Shown: positions 37,262-46,838 of the stretch, piece by piece | Numbering within the stretch: position 1 is the first letter of the stretch | Layout of the letters: each line of letters opens with the position of its first letter | NCBI GenBank assembly: GCA_944389885.1 | Contig: CALXNZ010000005.1 | Span: forward strand, 62,001 to 126,000 | Source of the DNA: an uncultured Opitutales bacterium | Lineage (GTDB): Bacteria; Verrucomicrobiota; Verrucomicrobiia; Opitutales; Intestinicryptomonadaceae | Direction: 5' to 3' | Length of the DNA: 64,000 nt | Position numbers and translations under genes: made by a program | The notes under the pieces: generated by a model | Told to the model about the DNA's origin: nothing | The model's input: only the letters and a program-made list of their open reading frames with translations | The model's database searches: none

Positions 37262-38389
37262 ATGTTGAGTATTAGAAGTATTATAATAGTTGCGTGCGTG
37301 ATATCTTCTTCGATATTGTTGGCGGAGCCAAAGATTTCATTCATAAAGAAGCACGCGAATCCTCCGGACATAATTCTGAAAGAACCTCCGATGCTTGAGG
37401 ATTCAAACTCATTTTCGATTCTACTTTTGGGGGATCCTCAAAGCTATATAAAGTTCGGCTTCAACCAACCGGTGTTTGAACTGATGACTGCATGGTGCGC
37501 GGCACAGAAAGAGAAATTAAACGTTAAGACGGTGCTTTGTACAGGAGACTTGGTAGAGCAAAACGATATTGTCTTGTCATGCGGGGGCAATCTTTATCCC
37601 GGCCAAAATTGCGGGAACCAATCGAGTTCCTCCCAGTGGGAGGCTGTTTCAAGGGCATTTGAACGATTAGACAATGTATATTCGTATATTTTGGCTACGG
37701 GTAATCACGACTATGGCTATGATTCTTCTGAAAACCGCAGAACGCAATTTTGCGAATATTTTGACGTCTCACGCAATAATATACAATGGAGGGAGCATCT
37801 GATATCGGCATTTCCCAACTCTATGGGTAGGGCTTCGCTTGAGAATGCCGCATTTGGGTTTATTGACGGGAAATGGGGAAAAATCATAGTAATCTCATTG
37901 GAATTTTCTCCGCGCGACGCCGTTTTAAATTGGGCAAAAAAGCTCTGCTTAAGCAAGGAATTTTCGGATAGCAAAGTTATCGTGCTTACCCATTCAATAT
38001 TAGATACGAAAGGGGACTTTCTACAAAGGGAGAAATATGCAGCGGCGGAAAATTCCGGATATGAGATCTTTGAAAAATTCATGAGAGAATGTCCGAATGT
38101 GAAATTGGCTATATGCGGACATTCGGGGAACGAGAATACGATGGCGTCTTTTAGGGTGGAGAAACGTTTAGACGGCGGGAATTTGCCCATAATGATGTTC
38201 AATCCCCAGGCCATTTCCGGTTGGAATGGCAATGGAGGGGACGGTTGGCTGCGCATTTTGGAATTTAAGCCTGATGGGAAAACCATATCTGTAAAAACTT
38301 ATTCTCCGTTCTTTGCGTTCTCTAAGAAGACTGAACACCTTGCATGGGAAAAATCTCCCGAACATAGATTCGATATCACAATAGATTGA
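37262..38389 (+). CDS. Secreted calcineurin-like metallophosphoesterase
   Basis: 375 residues with an N-terminal signal peptide (SIIIVACVISSSILLAEP). The metal-binding motifs of the calcineurin superfamily are present in order: LLLGDPQSY (Asp), VLCTGDLVEQND (GD), LATGNHDYGYD (GNHD), VLTHSILD (His) and LAICGHSGN (GH). This supports a periplasmic or extracellular phosphoesterase. The substrate is unknown. A strong Shine-Dalgarno (AGGAGG) precedes the ATG. It stands alone. Confidence 0.92.
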   Translation: MLSIRSIIIVACVISSSILLAEPKISFIKKHANPPDIILKEPPMLEDSNSFSILLLGDPQSYIKFGFNQPVFELMTAWCAAQKEKLNVKTVLCTGDLVEQNDIVLSCGGNLYPGQNCGNQSSSSQWEAVSRAFERLDNVYSYILATGNHDYGYDSSENRRTQFCEYFDVSRNNIQWREHLISAFPNSMGRASLENAAFGFIDGKWGKIIVISLEFSPRDAVLNWAKKLCLSKEFSDSKVIVLTHSILDTKGDFLQREKYAAAENSGYEIFEKFMRECPNVKLAICGHSGNENTMASFRVEKRLDGGNLPIMMFNPQAISGWNGNGGDGWLRILEFKPDGKTISVKTYSPFFAFSKKTEHLAWEKSPEHRFDITID

Positions 38390-38674
38390 TAAAAAGAAAG
38401 TCTTAATGGAACTTAGACAATGCGGGGATTAGTCTGCAATTTCAAGTCGCATTGAAATCGATTTGGTGGAGTTATTGCGCGCGGTTTTCTTGTTGGCATA
38501 GAACTTTTATATAGATGCAGAAGCCGAACTTTGGTCGGAAATGCCTAAAATATTGAAAATAAAAGGCCATAAACAGGAAAATATTTACTTCTGAAGCAAA
38601 TGGTGAAAATCTGTCTGGACAATATATGGCTATTGGTTTTAAACCGTTCAGAGATAAGGACGCCGTAGGTTAAA

Positions 38675-39463
38675 ATGGAAGTCATAATATGCAAAGATTC
38701 TCGCGAAGCTTCAATTAAGGCTGCCCGCCTGGTAGAACATCAAGTAAGATCAAAGCCCAGATCCGTACTCGGCTTGGCTACTGGAGCCACGCCTTTGGGA
38801 CTGTATGGAGAACTTGTGCGAATGCATCGGGAAGATGCCCTTGATTTCTCAAAGGTGACGACTTTCAATCTCGACGAATATCTCGGACTTCCCCCTTCAG
38901 ACGAGCGCAGTTATAGATATTTCATGTATTCCAATTTTTTTGATAAGGTAAATATTCCCGAAGAAAATATAAACATTCCCGACGGAATGGCCGAAGACGT
39001 TGTAAGGCATTGTGCCGATTATGAATATAGAATAAAGCGGGCGGGCGGAATAGATATACAAATTCTTGGAATAGGGGTTGACGGGCACATAGGCTTTAAC
39101 GAGCCGTCATCGTCTTTCACCTCGCGTACCCGCATAAAGACGCTCGCCCCTCAAACCATAAAAGATAATTCCAGATTTTTTGGAGGAGACGAATCGAAAG
39201 TTCCGGAACATGTAATTACGATGGGAATAGGCACTGTCATGGAGTCGCGCATGTGCGTTTTGATGGCATTTGGGGAAAGCAAGGCCGATGCGGTGTCAGC
39301 TTGTGTTGAGGGGGGAATCTCGATAGTTTGTCCGGCGAGTGTTTTACAGTTGCATCCCAATGCAAAAATAATTGTGGACGAGGCCGCTGCCGGAAAATTA
39401 AAATTGGCGGACTATTATAAATGGGTGTATTCAAAAAAACCGTCGTGGCAAGTTGACATCTAA
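38675..39463 (+). CDS. nagB: Glucosamine-6-phosphate deaminase
   Basis: Converts glucosamine 6-phosphate to fructose 6-phosphate and ammonia. 262 residues. The signatures are GLATGATPLGLYGELVRM, VTTFNLDEYLGL and the catalytic GIGVDGHIGFNEP; the phosphate-binding residues are in the first of these. Full length and cytoplasmic. It is the first gene of a set of three with a Gfo/Idh oxidoreductase and a PIG-L deacetylase, all on the plus strand with about 35-base gaps, suggesting amino-sugar catabolism. Confidence 0.95.
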   Translation: MEVIICKDSREASIKAARLVEHQVRSKPRSVLGLATGATPLGLYGELVRMHREDALDFSKVTTFNLDEYLGLPPSDERSYRYFMYSNFFDKVNIPEENINIPDGMAEDVVRHCADYEYRIKRAGGIDIQILGIGVDGHIGFNEPSSSFTSRTRIKTLAPQTIKDNSRFFGGDESKVPEHVITMGIGTVMESRMCVLMAFGESKADAVSACVEGGISIVCPASVLQLHPNAKIIVDEAAAGKLKLADYYKWVYSKKPSWQVDI

Positions 39464-39498
39464 ACGGGCTTGGCTATTTTTTAATAAAAGGAGAAGCA

Positions 39499-40572
39499 AT
39501 GAAAAAAATTAAAGTATTGGTGGTAGGTTGCGGCAATATGGGGTCGTCGCATGCAAGGGCGTATGATAAATTAGAGGAATTCGATTTGTGCGGCATCGTG
39601 GACGCCCGTCCCGAGGCGGTGTCAGCTTTTAATGAGAGCGTTGGAAAAAACTATGCGCATTTTTCCGATTTTGGAATTGCGCTGTCGGCCACAAATCCCG
39701 ACGCCGTGGCTATATGCACATACCCCGATACCCATGAACAGCTTGCCGTAATGGCGATGTTGCGCGGTTGCCATGTATTTGTGGAAAAACCGATAGCGGC
39801 CACTGTGGACGGAGCACGCAGGGTCGCCGAATTCGCAAAACGCTTAAATAAAAAAGTGGTTGTCGGATATATATTGAGGCACCACCCGTCGTGGATAAAA
39901 TTTATCGAAGTTGCCAAAACTCTCGGAAAGCCTCTCGTAATGAGAATGAATCTCAACCAGCAATCGCATGGCAAGGCGTGGGAAGTGCATAAGCACCTTT
40001 TAAACGCCCTGACTCCTATAGTGGATTGCGGAGTCCACTATATAGACGTAATGTGCCAGATGACGGCTGCAAAACCCGTGCGGGTCAGCGGAATTTCCGC
40101 AAATTTATCGGATGAATTGCCGTCTGATAAGCGCAACTACGGGCAGCTTCAGGTATCGTTTGAAGATGGTTCAGTGGGGTGGTATGAGGCCGGCTGGGGC
40201 CCTATGATGTCCACAAACGCTTTTTTTGTAAAAGACGTGATAGGGCCGAAAGGCTGTGCGTCAATCTGTGCAGATAAAGCGTCGTCCGACGACAAGTCGG
40301 ACGATGTCGGGTCTCACACAAAAACCGAAAAAATACGCGTCCACTTTTCCGATACAAATTCAAATGGAGATTTTTCCAAACCCGATGAATGGATAGACAA
40401 TGCCGACGAACCCACTCATGACGATCTATGTGTTCGCGAACAGCTTTTCTTATACAACGCGATTGTCGAAGACAAGGATCTTTCGCAGCACATAAACGAC
40501 GCCATAAACAGTTTGGCGGTAGCTCTTGCCGCCGACGAGTCGGCGCGAACAGGAAAGACAGTCGAACTTTAA
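39499..40572 (+). CDS. Gfo/Idh/MocA family oxidoreductase in amino-sugar cluster
   Basis: 357 residues. Rossmann motif VLVVGCGNMGSSHARAYDKL at the start, then FVEKPIAATVDGARRV with the catalytic lysine near residue 100, and GVHYIDVMCQM as the family's conserved GxH region. The ribosome binding site AAAGGAGAAG is strong. It lies between nagB and a PIG-L deacetylase gene, so the substrate may be an amino sugar or a derivative. The exact reaction is unknown. Confidence 0.9.
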   Translation: MKKIKVLVVGCGNMGSSHARAYDKLEEFDLCGIVDARPEAVSAFNESVGKNYAHFSDFGIALSATNPDAVAICTYPDTHEQLAVMAMLRGCHVFVEKPIAATVDGARRVAEFAKRLNKKVVVGYILRHHPSWIKFIEVAKTLGKPLVMRMNLNQQSHGKAWEVHKHLLNALTPIVDCGVHYIDVMCQMTAAKPVRVSGISANLSDELPSDKRNYGQLQVSFEDGSVGWYEAGWGPMMSTNAFFVKDVIGPKGCASICADKASSDDKSDDVGSHTKTEKIRVHFSDTNSNGDFSKPDEWIDNADEPTHDDLCVREQLFLYNAIVEDKDLSQHINDAINSLAVALAADESARTGKTVEL

Positions 40573-40605
40573 AATTCCTTGTCTTCGCAAATCGCTATTT
40601 TTTTC

Positions 40606-41469
40606 ATGGAATCATATATAGATTACGTCCAATCAATGGAGAATCTTTCCCGCGAGGCTGCCGCTATTCCGCTTAGGGAAGGCGGGGACCTTGCGGAACT
40701 TTGCGCGCTGGAGCGTGGGAAACGCTTCGGGAAAGTGCTTGTGTTTTCCCCGCATCCCGACGACGAATGTATAGTGGGATTGCTTCCGTTGCGCCTCATG
40801 TCGGAGGCTGGGGCAGAAGTTGTGGACGTGGCGATAACTCTCGGGTCGAAAATGGAGCGCAGGGCCGAACGCTTGGCGGAACTCGGCAAGGCGTGCGGCT
40901 TCCTGCGCTGGAGTTTAAAGTTCGGCAGAGAAGGGGCGTATGAAAACATAAATCCCATTTCCCGCGACTCCGATAGAGCGTCGTGGACAAAAAAGGCGGA
41001 GGAAATTGCGTCTTTAATTTTGGCGGAGCGTCCGCGTTTATTGCTCCTGCCGCATAGCGCAGATTGGAACGCCACCCACAAAGGCACTTCATTGTTGGTT
41101 TATGATGCCCTTGAAATCCTCGGCTCTGAGTTTACAGGATTTGTGGTCGAGACCGAATATTGGGGATCCTTCGATAAGGCAAACCTTATGGTGGAGGCTT
41201 CTCCCAGACATATCGCCGCGCTTATGGAAGCTCTGGCAAAACATGTCGGGGAGGTCAGCCGCAACGATTATCATTTGCGCCTTCCCGCATGGATGTCGGA
41301 TAATGTTCGCCGCGGAGCGGAGCTCGTTGGGGGACAGGGCGGGGCGGCTCCCCATTTCGCGTTCGCCTGCCTTTATAACGTCCGCAGGTTGTCGGGCGGC
41401 AAATGGGAGGATCCCTTCGGCAAGGGAGTTTTTATACCCGTTGACCTTTCTGCGGATTCTGTATTCTAA
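40606..41469 (+). CDS. PIG-L / LmbE family deacetylase
   Basis: 287 residues from the ATG at 40606; the frame also opens at a TTG (40579) with no clear ribosome site. The zinc motif of the family, HPDDE, is at residues 50-54 (FSPHPDDE), with a second part in LLLPHSADWNATHKG that supplies the third ligand. These enzymes remove acetyl groups from N-acetylglucosamine moieties. It is third in the nagB cluster, which fits a role making glucosamine from an acetylated substrate. Cytoplasmic by sequence. It converges with a beta-helix gene 9 bases away. Confidence 0.9.
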   Translation: MESYIDYVQSMENLSREAAAIPLREGGDLAELCALERGKRFGKVLVFSPHPDDECIVGLLPLRLMSEAGAEVVDVAITLGSKMERRAERLAELGKACGFLRWSLKFGREGAYENINPISRDSDRASWTKKAEEIASLILAERPRLLLLPHSADWNATHKGTSLLVYDALEILGSEFTGFVVETEYWGSFDKANLMVEASPRHIAALMEALAKHVGEVSRNDYHLRLPAWMSDNVRRGAELVGGQGGAAPHFAFACLYNVRRLSGGKWEDPFGKGVFIPVDLSADSVF

Positions 41470-41478
41470 ATATTCGCC

Positions 41479-42924
41479 TCAATCCAAGGGCGAATTCGAT
41501 TCCAGAATCGCGTTCTTGCACGACTTTATGTCCGCAAATTTTTCCGTTAATGATTTTTCGTACGAGCAACCGGAAATTCTGAGGTTTGAGACATCGTCAG
41601 CAACAAATGCGGAGCGGCGCTCCTCGCCGTTCCAATATCTTATTGTCAGGTTTTCAAAGCTTATCGACGAAGCGTGCCTTGCATAGAATGCGGAGGCGGG
41701 AAGTATGGTGCCGTACATCTTGGAACTCGGATAATTCTTTTCTTTTTCTCCTACAGCGCTTTTCATGGCATTCTCTAACTTGTCTTTGGGGGCGCCGGCT
41801 TTCAGATGGAAAATTGAATCGCTTATCCTGACATTTTCAAGAGTATGGGCGGGAAGGGAAGTTATGCTGCTTGCAATCCAGCTTTCAGATTTTGCTGTAA
41901 TGCCCCTAATGAGAATATTTCTCATAGAACTTTTGAGCTCGTCCGATACTCCGCGGTTGCGGTGGCCAACCCTAATGGCTATTGGCGTATGGCAATCTCC
42001 GATTGTTAGGTTGGATATGTTGACGTTTTCCACGAGCCCTCCGTCAACCGCGCAGAGCATTATGCCTGTTCCCATTGCGATTTCTGGAGTCAGCCCGTAT
42101 TTTTCTATCCAAGCTTTGCGCTCTTCATAGAAGATGCGCCACACTTTGCATTTTTTTACCGCGCAGTTTGAAATATTTACGTTTCTTATGTTCCCCAAAG
42201 TTTCAGTCCCTATTTTCAAGGCGCTTGCGCCGGAGGATACTATGCAATTTGTAATAACGACACTCTCAACTTGAGAATCAGACTTCGTCGCCTTTAGTAC
42301 GATAGCGTCGTCGAATGAGTCTATTTGGCAGTCTGAAATTACGACGTTAGAAGATTCTATATCGAAGCCGTCGTTATTGTAGTTGGAGTGCGAAAACACT
42401 CTAACCTTATGGATTAAGGCGCCGTCACATTTAAATAAAAATAAAGTCCACGCCGCCGGAGCGGTAAGAAAAATATTTTCTATGCGTATGTTTTTTGACT
42501 TGTCAAAGCGTATGAGCATTGGCCGATTGGGCGCGGAATCCCTAATCTCAAATTCAGCCCCGGTGCCGTCTATTGTCCCGGCTCCGGTTATTCCTATGTT
42601 TTCGACGGATTCCGCATATATCAGGGCTCTTTTGTAGAGAGGAGATTTCAATCCCTTGAGAGTGGCGCCAAACGGTATATTTAATGTCACTCCGCTCTTC
42701 ATATTGAGGGTCGCAGATAGATAGACTCCGTTCTTGTCGAAAACCACTTCGCCTCCTCCAGATGAGGAACAGGCGTCTATTGCTTTTTGGAGGGCAGCCG
42801 TGTTGTCGGTCTTGCCGTCTGCCGCCGCCCCGAAGTTCGATACATTAAAAGTTTCCGACGAAGCTGTCGCGGAGAATGCGCAGAAAATCAATATGCCGTA
42901 TATTTGTGTAAAGATGCTCTTCAT
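41479..42924 (-). CDS. Secreted GH28-like beta-helix glycosidase
   Basis: 481 residues with a signal peptide (QIYGILIFCAFSATASS). The mature part starts FNVSNFGAAADGKTDNTAAL, the usual opening of GH28 pectin-type enzymes, and then forms a parallel beta-helix. Of the GH28 active site, NNDGFD (Asp185) and FDDAI (Asp205, Asp206) are present. The usual GHG is replaced by SSGASALKIGTET, and RIK by IRVGHRN. This subset of GH28 is likely to act on something other than plain polygalacturonan. It converges with the deacetylase gene; no terminator is visible between them. Confidence 0.82.
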   Translation of the reverse strand: MKSIFTQIYGILIFCAFSATASSETFNVSNFGAAADGKTDNTAALQKAIDACSSSGGGEVVFDKNGVYLSATLNMKSGVTLNIPFGATLKGLKSPLYKRALIYAESVENIGITGAGTIDGTGAEFEIRDSAPNRPMLIRFDKSKNIRIENIFLTAPAAWTLFLFKCDGALIHKVRVFSHSNYNNDGFDIESSNVVISDCQIDSFDDAIVLKATKSDSQVESVVITNCIVSSGASALKIGTETLGNIRNVNISNCAVKKCKVWRIFYEERKAWIEKYGLTPEIAMGTGIMLCAVDGGLVENVNISNLTIGDCHTPIAIRVGHRNRGVSDELKSSMRNILIRGITAKSESWIASSITSLPAHTLENVRISDSIFHLKAGAPKDKLENAMKSAVGEKEKNYPSSKMYGTILPASAFYARHASSISFENLTIRYWNGEERRSAFVADDVSNLRISGCSYEKSLTEKFADIKSCKNAILESNSPLD

Positions 42925-43022
42925 ATTTAATCCGTGAAAAATTCCGCTTGGAGTTAAGGTTCGAGTATTCCCATAGTATGGCTTCGGGAAAATATGTGCC
43001 GGCGCTTGTTTTCATTAAAAAA

Positions 43023-43068
43023 CAAAAAACGCGGCTCTTTAGATTAGGTTTAAAAAGCCGCGTTTTTT
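43023..43068 (-). terminator. Terminator of the TIM-barrel lipoprotein gene
   Basis: Perfect 13-bp inverted repeat AAAAAACGCGGCT / AGCCGCGTTTTTT. On the minus strand it ends in six T, 16 bases after the stop at 43084; the plus strand also has a T-run, so it may work both ways. Confidence 0.93.
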
Positions 43069-43083
43069 AAGGGAAAGCAGCTG

Positions 43084-43920
43084 TTAGTTGGCGCGCAAGT
43101 ACTCCGCGCATTTTGCCACCGACGGCAGCGGATTGTCCCATTCGGCTTCGTATTCAATTATATAATATCCGTCGAAGCCCTGTCTGTCGAGTTCGGCGAG
43201 AATGCCTTTCATATCGAGCTGCCCGGTGCCGAACGGCACGCACTGGTTCTTGGGATTGCCAAACTCTTTCTGGTCTTTTATGTGGACGGCCTTTATTTTG
43301 CCTTCGAGAATTTTGTAGCCGTAAACGGTGTCTATTCCCGCGCGCGACCAGTGTCCGTTGTCCGGGCAGGCATAGATGTGGGAGTAGGGCGCTATCATGT
43401 TCTTTACGACATTTGGATCGTAGTAATTATTGTTCTTATTGTCGCGGGCATGGTTGTGTATGGCCATTTCAACACCGTATTCTGCGCAATATTTTTCCCA
43501 TGCCGGCATTTGGCTTGCGGGGGCCTCTGTCAGCAGAAGCGGGATTCCCATTTCTTTCGCAAAAGCGCATAATTCTTTAACTCCGGCTTCGTCCTTGGCT
43601 CCGGTGACCCCGAAACTCACAATCTTGCAGCCGTTATCCGCAATCAGCTTTTTAAGAAAGGCTTTTTGCTCTGCGTTCATCTTCGGCGATATCCTCAACT
43701 TGGGATATTTCTTGCTTATGTCCTGTCCGGCGGTCAACCCGAGATTTGTAATGCCTGCGCTCTTCAGCATCGGTATGGATTCCTCGAGAGTGAAAAGCCT
43801 GAATGTGTACATCTGCACGGCTACTTTGCGCTCGGGCTTCGCCGCGCAGACATCTGTATTTGAGGAGCAGCACCCAGCGAGTATAAGTGCCGAAATAAAA
43901 TATAAAATAAGCTTCTTCAT
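43084..43920 (-). CDS. Sugar phosphate isomerase/epimerase-like lipoprotein (xylose isomerase-like TIM barrel)
   Basis: 278 residues from the ATG at 43920 (the frame is open to 43956). The N-terminus is a lipoprotein signal, KKLILYFISALILAGCC, with a lipobox cysteine. The mature part is an AP-endonuclease-2/xylose isomerase TIM barrel: VAVQMYTFRLFTLEESI, GITNLGLTAGQD, YGVEMAIHNHARDN, ACPDNGHWSRAG, VHIKDQ and YYIIEYE. The His, Asp and Glu residues at these strand ends fit a metal site. Exported members of this family are seen in Verrucomicrobiota and Bacteroidota. The substrate is unknown. Confidence 0.85.
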   Translation of the reverse strand: MKKLILYFISALILAGCCSSNTDVCAAKPERKVAVQMYTFRLFTLEESIPMLKSAGITNLGLTAGQDISKKYPKLRISPKMNAEQKAFLKKLIADNGCKIVSFGVTGAKDEAGVKELCAFAKEMGIPLLLTEAPASQMPAWEKYCAEYGVEMAIHNHARDNKNNNYYDPNVVKNMIAPYSHIYACPDNGHWSRAGIDTVYGYKILEGKIKAVHIKDQKEFGNPKNQCVPFGTGQLDMKGILAELDRQGFDGYYIIEYEAEWDNPLPSVAKCAEYLRAN

Positions 43921-43975
43921 ACGTTTGAGTAAAATTTTTATTGATGTGTTTTGCAAGTCAAAAGGCTAAACTCTT

Positions 43976-45487
43976 TTAGGCTCCGTTTAAATCCGCAGCC
44001 GGATTCTGGTTCTTTGAGCCGTCTTCGGGGAGCAATAATGGCGGAACTGCATCTTTGTCCAGCTCCTTGTCAATCATGTCCTCAGGAGTCCATCCTCCGC
44101 CGAGAGCTTTATACAAAACTATCATATAATCTATGAAAAGGCGGCGGGTTGTGATTTGGTTTTGCTCTGCTGAAAGCAGGCTCCTCTGGGTGTCGAGTAA
44201 ATCGAGAAATTCTATTTCGCCTTCGGTATAGAGTACCGACGAAAGCTCAAAGGCCTTGCGTTGATTTTCAACTATGCGCGACATATAGTCTATGCGCTCT
44301 CTCTCCTTTATTGCCGCTACGAGATTGTCTTCAACTTCCTGCAAGGCCTGCAGTACAGTTTTCTTCCATGTTATGCTTTGGGTTTGAGCCAGGGCATGGC
44401 TTTGCTCGACATTATAGTATGTTTTGCCGGCTTGGAATATATTCCAAGATACGTTGGGCCCAACTGACCATGATCCGTATTTGTTTCTTGCTATGTCCCC
44501 GATTTCTGGCGCCGCGTATGAAACAGATCCGGTAATGTAGAAACGCGGATAGTAGTCGGCTTCCGCGTATCCTATTTCGGCAACGGCCGCGTGCAGGGCG
44601 TATTCGGCTGAAATGACGTCCGGACGGCGCTTTACCAATTCCGCAGGAACGCTGGTCGGCACGAATTTCTCAAATTCAGGCAAGGGCTTTGGCTGCGACA
44701 ACTCCTCAACAAGAGAATTTGGATTCAAGCCCAATAGGAATTCTATCGCGTGTCTGGCCTGCGCAAGGCTGCTCTCAAGTTGCGGTATCTCGGACGATGT
44801 CGTCTCTACTTGGGCCGCCGCCCTTACAACGTCGAGTTGCGATACAAATCCGTTAGCCTTGCGCTGCTTGGTTATATTGTAGGTTTTCTTTTGGGTGTTC
44901 AGATTGTTTTTTGTGATTATAATCTGCTGTTGCAGCGCGCGGTATTGGAAATAATTTCTGGCGACCTCCGCCGCAACAGAAATGCGGGTGGCGCACTTGT
45001 CGGCAAGCGAGGCTTTGTAGGTCTCTATGGCGGATTCAACGCTCCTGCGCGTTCCCCCGAATATGTCTATTTCCCAGCTGGCGTTTGCGCCCGCTCCATA
45101 ATAGACGTGCGAACCTCCCATGCCGTCAGACGATCTGTCTGTCAGGTCGGCGTTTATGTCTATTGTCGGAAACAGACCGCTTTGGGTTATCCCGACCCCG
45201 GCTCTTGTCTGGCGGATTTTCGCCATTGCCAACTCGAGATCGGGGTTGCCCTCGAATGCCCTCTCTATGAGGCTTACGAGTTGATCGTCTCCAAAGAGTT
45301 TCCACCATTGTGAAAGTTCTTCGGGAGAGATTCCCCTATCTTTATCGAGATGGGCTTCCGCGTCCCCGTTGCCCTCCCACGATTTTGGGGCGTCGTACTT
45401 CGGAGCCTCAAAATCCGGGCCAACGGCGCATCCGCATAGGGCCAGTACCGCAAATGCGTATAGAAAACGTCTTTTTATATTATTCAT
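43976..45487 (-). CDS. Outer-membrane efflux lipoprotein (NodT/OprM family)
   Basis: 503 residues. Lipobox near ALCGCAVGPDF, so it is anchored to the outer membrane. Two OEP repeats with long coiled-coil helices form the trimeric TolC-like channel (typical segment QTRAGVGITQSGLFPTIDIN, then NPDLELAMAKI). It completes the tripartite exporter encoded just upstream. Its start lies 8 bases inside the MacB permease gene. Confidence 0.94.
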   Translation of the reverse strand: MNNIKRRFLYAFAVLALCGCAVGPDFEAPKYDAPKSWEGNGDAEAHLDKDRGISPEELSQWWKLFGDDQLVSLIERAFEGNPDLELAMAKIRQTRAGVGITQSGLFPTIDINADLTDRSSDGMGGSHVYYGAGANASWEIDIFGGTRRSVESAIETYKASLADKCATRISVAAEVARNYFQYRALQQQIIITKNNLNTQKKTYNITKQRKANGFVSQLDVVRAAAQVETTSSEIPQLESSLAQARHAIEFLLGLNPNSLVEELSQPKPLPEFEKFVPTSVPAELVKRRPDVISAEYALHAAVAEIGYAEADYYPRFYITGSVSYAAPEIGDIARNKYGSWSVGPNVSWNIFQAGKTYYNVEQSHALAQTQSITWKKTVLQALQEVEDNLVAAIKERERIDYMSRIVENQRKAFELSSVLYTEGEIEFLDLLDTQRSLLSAEQNQITTRRLFIDYMIVLYKALGGGWTPEDMIDKELDKDAVPPLLLPEDGSKNQNPAADLNGA

Positions 45488-46838
45488 AGCGCAAAGCCTC
45501 TATTGGGTCGAGCCGGGCGGCTTTCCATGCGGGATAGTAGCCGAATACAACTCCTACGAGCGCCGATACCCCGACCGACAGCGCAATCGCCGAATACGAA
45601 AGCGACACCGGCCAACCCATAAATTTAGATAATGCAAGCGAAGTCCCGTGGCCTACAAGGATTCCCACGATTCCCCCAAATATGCAGATTACTATGGATT
45701 CTATGAGAAATTGGCGCAGTATGTCTCTGGCGCGCGCCCCTACCGCCATTCTCAGCCCTATTTCCCGCGTGCGTTCCGTCACGGACACCAACATTATGTT
45801 CATTATGCCCACTCCCCCCACAACGAGCGAAACAAAGGCCACGCATAGAAGCAGGTTTGTGGTGGTCTTTGTCTGCTGGGTTAAAAAGTTTGTAAACTCC
45901 GCCATAGTGCGTATATTGAAGTCGTCGGTGACGTCCGGGGCGAGCCTGTGGGTCTCGCGCAGGCTCGCGGATACTTCCTCGACAGCCTTGTAGAGGTCTT
46001 CCTGGCTTTTTGCCTCCACAACGAGGCTGTCCACATTCGCAAAACGCACCGGAGGCATGTTTGAATTTGATACGGGCGGATAAAGGCTTACGCCCTCGGT
46101 ATATGTTGAAGAAGCAGTGGTGGTGCTTGTGGTGGTTGTCGTCGTCGAACTTGACGCAGATGTGACAGAGGTGGAGCCGGCCCCTTTTAACCTGGCCTTC
46201 ACGGAAGTCCAAGGCGCTATCACGCAGTCGTCTTGGTCCATGCCCATCATATTCGCCCCTTTTGCCTTCAACACGCCTATTATCTTAAATACGACATTCT
46301 GTATCCGCAGGCCTTTTCCCACCGGATTTTCTCCGTCGAATAATTCGCGAACTATGGTTGCCCCAATAAGGCAGACTTTGGCTCCCCTGTCAACTTGCCT
46401 CTGGTTTATCGGCTCTCCCTCCTCGATTTCCCATCCTGAGATTTCAAGATAATCCGCGCTCACACCGTTTATGGAGAACGGACTCCAGTTCTTGCCCCCG
46501 TAGATTATTTGGCCGCGGACGGATACTATTGGAGATACTCGCGCCACGCTGTCGCAATTCTTCATTATGCCCTCGACATCAGTCATGGTGAGATTGGCCC
46601 TCGCGCCCGCGCCAGTGCTTACGCCGCCGCGCACGATTGTTCCGGGCCATACCCGTATGGTGTTTACCCCCATGGAGGCTACGCTGTTTTGCAGGGCTTT
46701 TTGCGCTCCCGCTCCCACTTCCATCAAGGCTATTACGGCGGCTATGCCTATCACTATACCCAATGTAGTGAGGAAGGTTCGGGTGGGATTTCTGCATATG
46801 GCCTTTACGGCGTTCTTTAATACCCTAAATTTTCTCAT
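45480..46838 (-). CDS. MacB-type ABC transporter permease
   Basis: 452 residues. FtsX/MacB topology: one N-terminal membrane helix, a large periplasmic domain of about 240 residues, then three C-terminal helices. Family segments include RNPTRTFLTTLGIVIGIAA, VNIMLVSV-like and EIGLRMAVGARARDILRQF. The periplasmic domain contains a long Ser/Thr run (TSVTSASSSTTTTTTSTTTA) around residue 235, an unusual low-complexity insert. It works with the ATPase and MacA-like adaptor encoded upstream. The start overlaps the ATPase stop by ATGA. Confidence 0.94.
   Translation of the reverse strand: MRKFRVLKNAVKAICRNPTRTFLTTLGIVIGIAAVIALMEVGAGAQKALQNSVASMGVNTIRVWPGTIVRGGVSTGAGARANLTMTDVEGIMKNCDSVARVSPIVSVRGQIIYGGKNWSPFSINGVSADYLEISGWEIEEGEPINQRQVDRGAKVCLIGATIVRELFDGENPVGKGLRIQNVVFKIIGVLKAKGANMMGMDQDDCVIAPWTSVKARLKGAGSTSVTSASSSTTTTTTSTTTASSTYTEGVSLYPPVSNSNMPPVRFANVDSLVVEAKSQEDLYKAVEEVSASLRETHRLAPDVTDDFNIRTMAEFTNFLTQQTKTTTNLLLCVAFVSLVVGGVGIMNIMLVSVTERTREIGLRMAVGARARDILRQFLIESIVICIFGGIVGILVGHGTSLALSKFMGWPVSLSYSAIALSVGVSALVGVVFGYYPAWKAARLDPIEALRYE

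Noticed and set aside
38630-38650. Short palindrome GGTTTTAAACC before nagB
   Set aside because: Only five paired bases with a single-base centre and no CG centre; not better than chance in AT-rich DNA.
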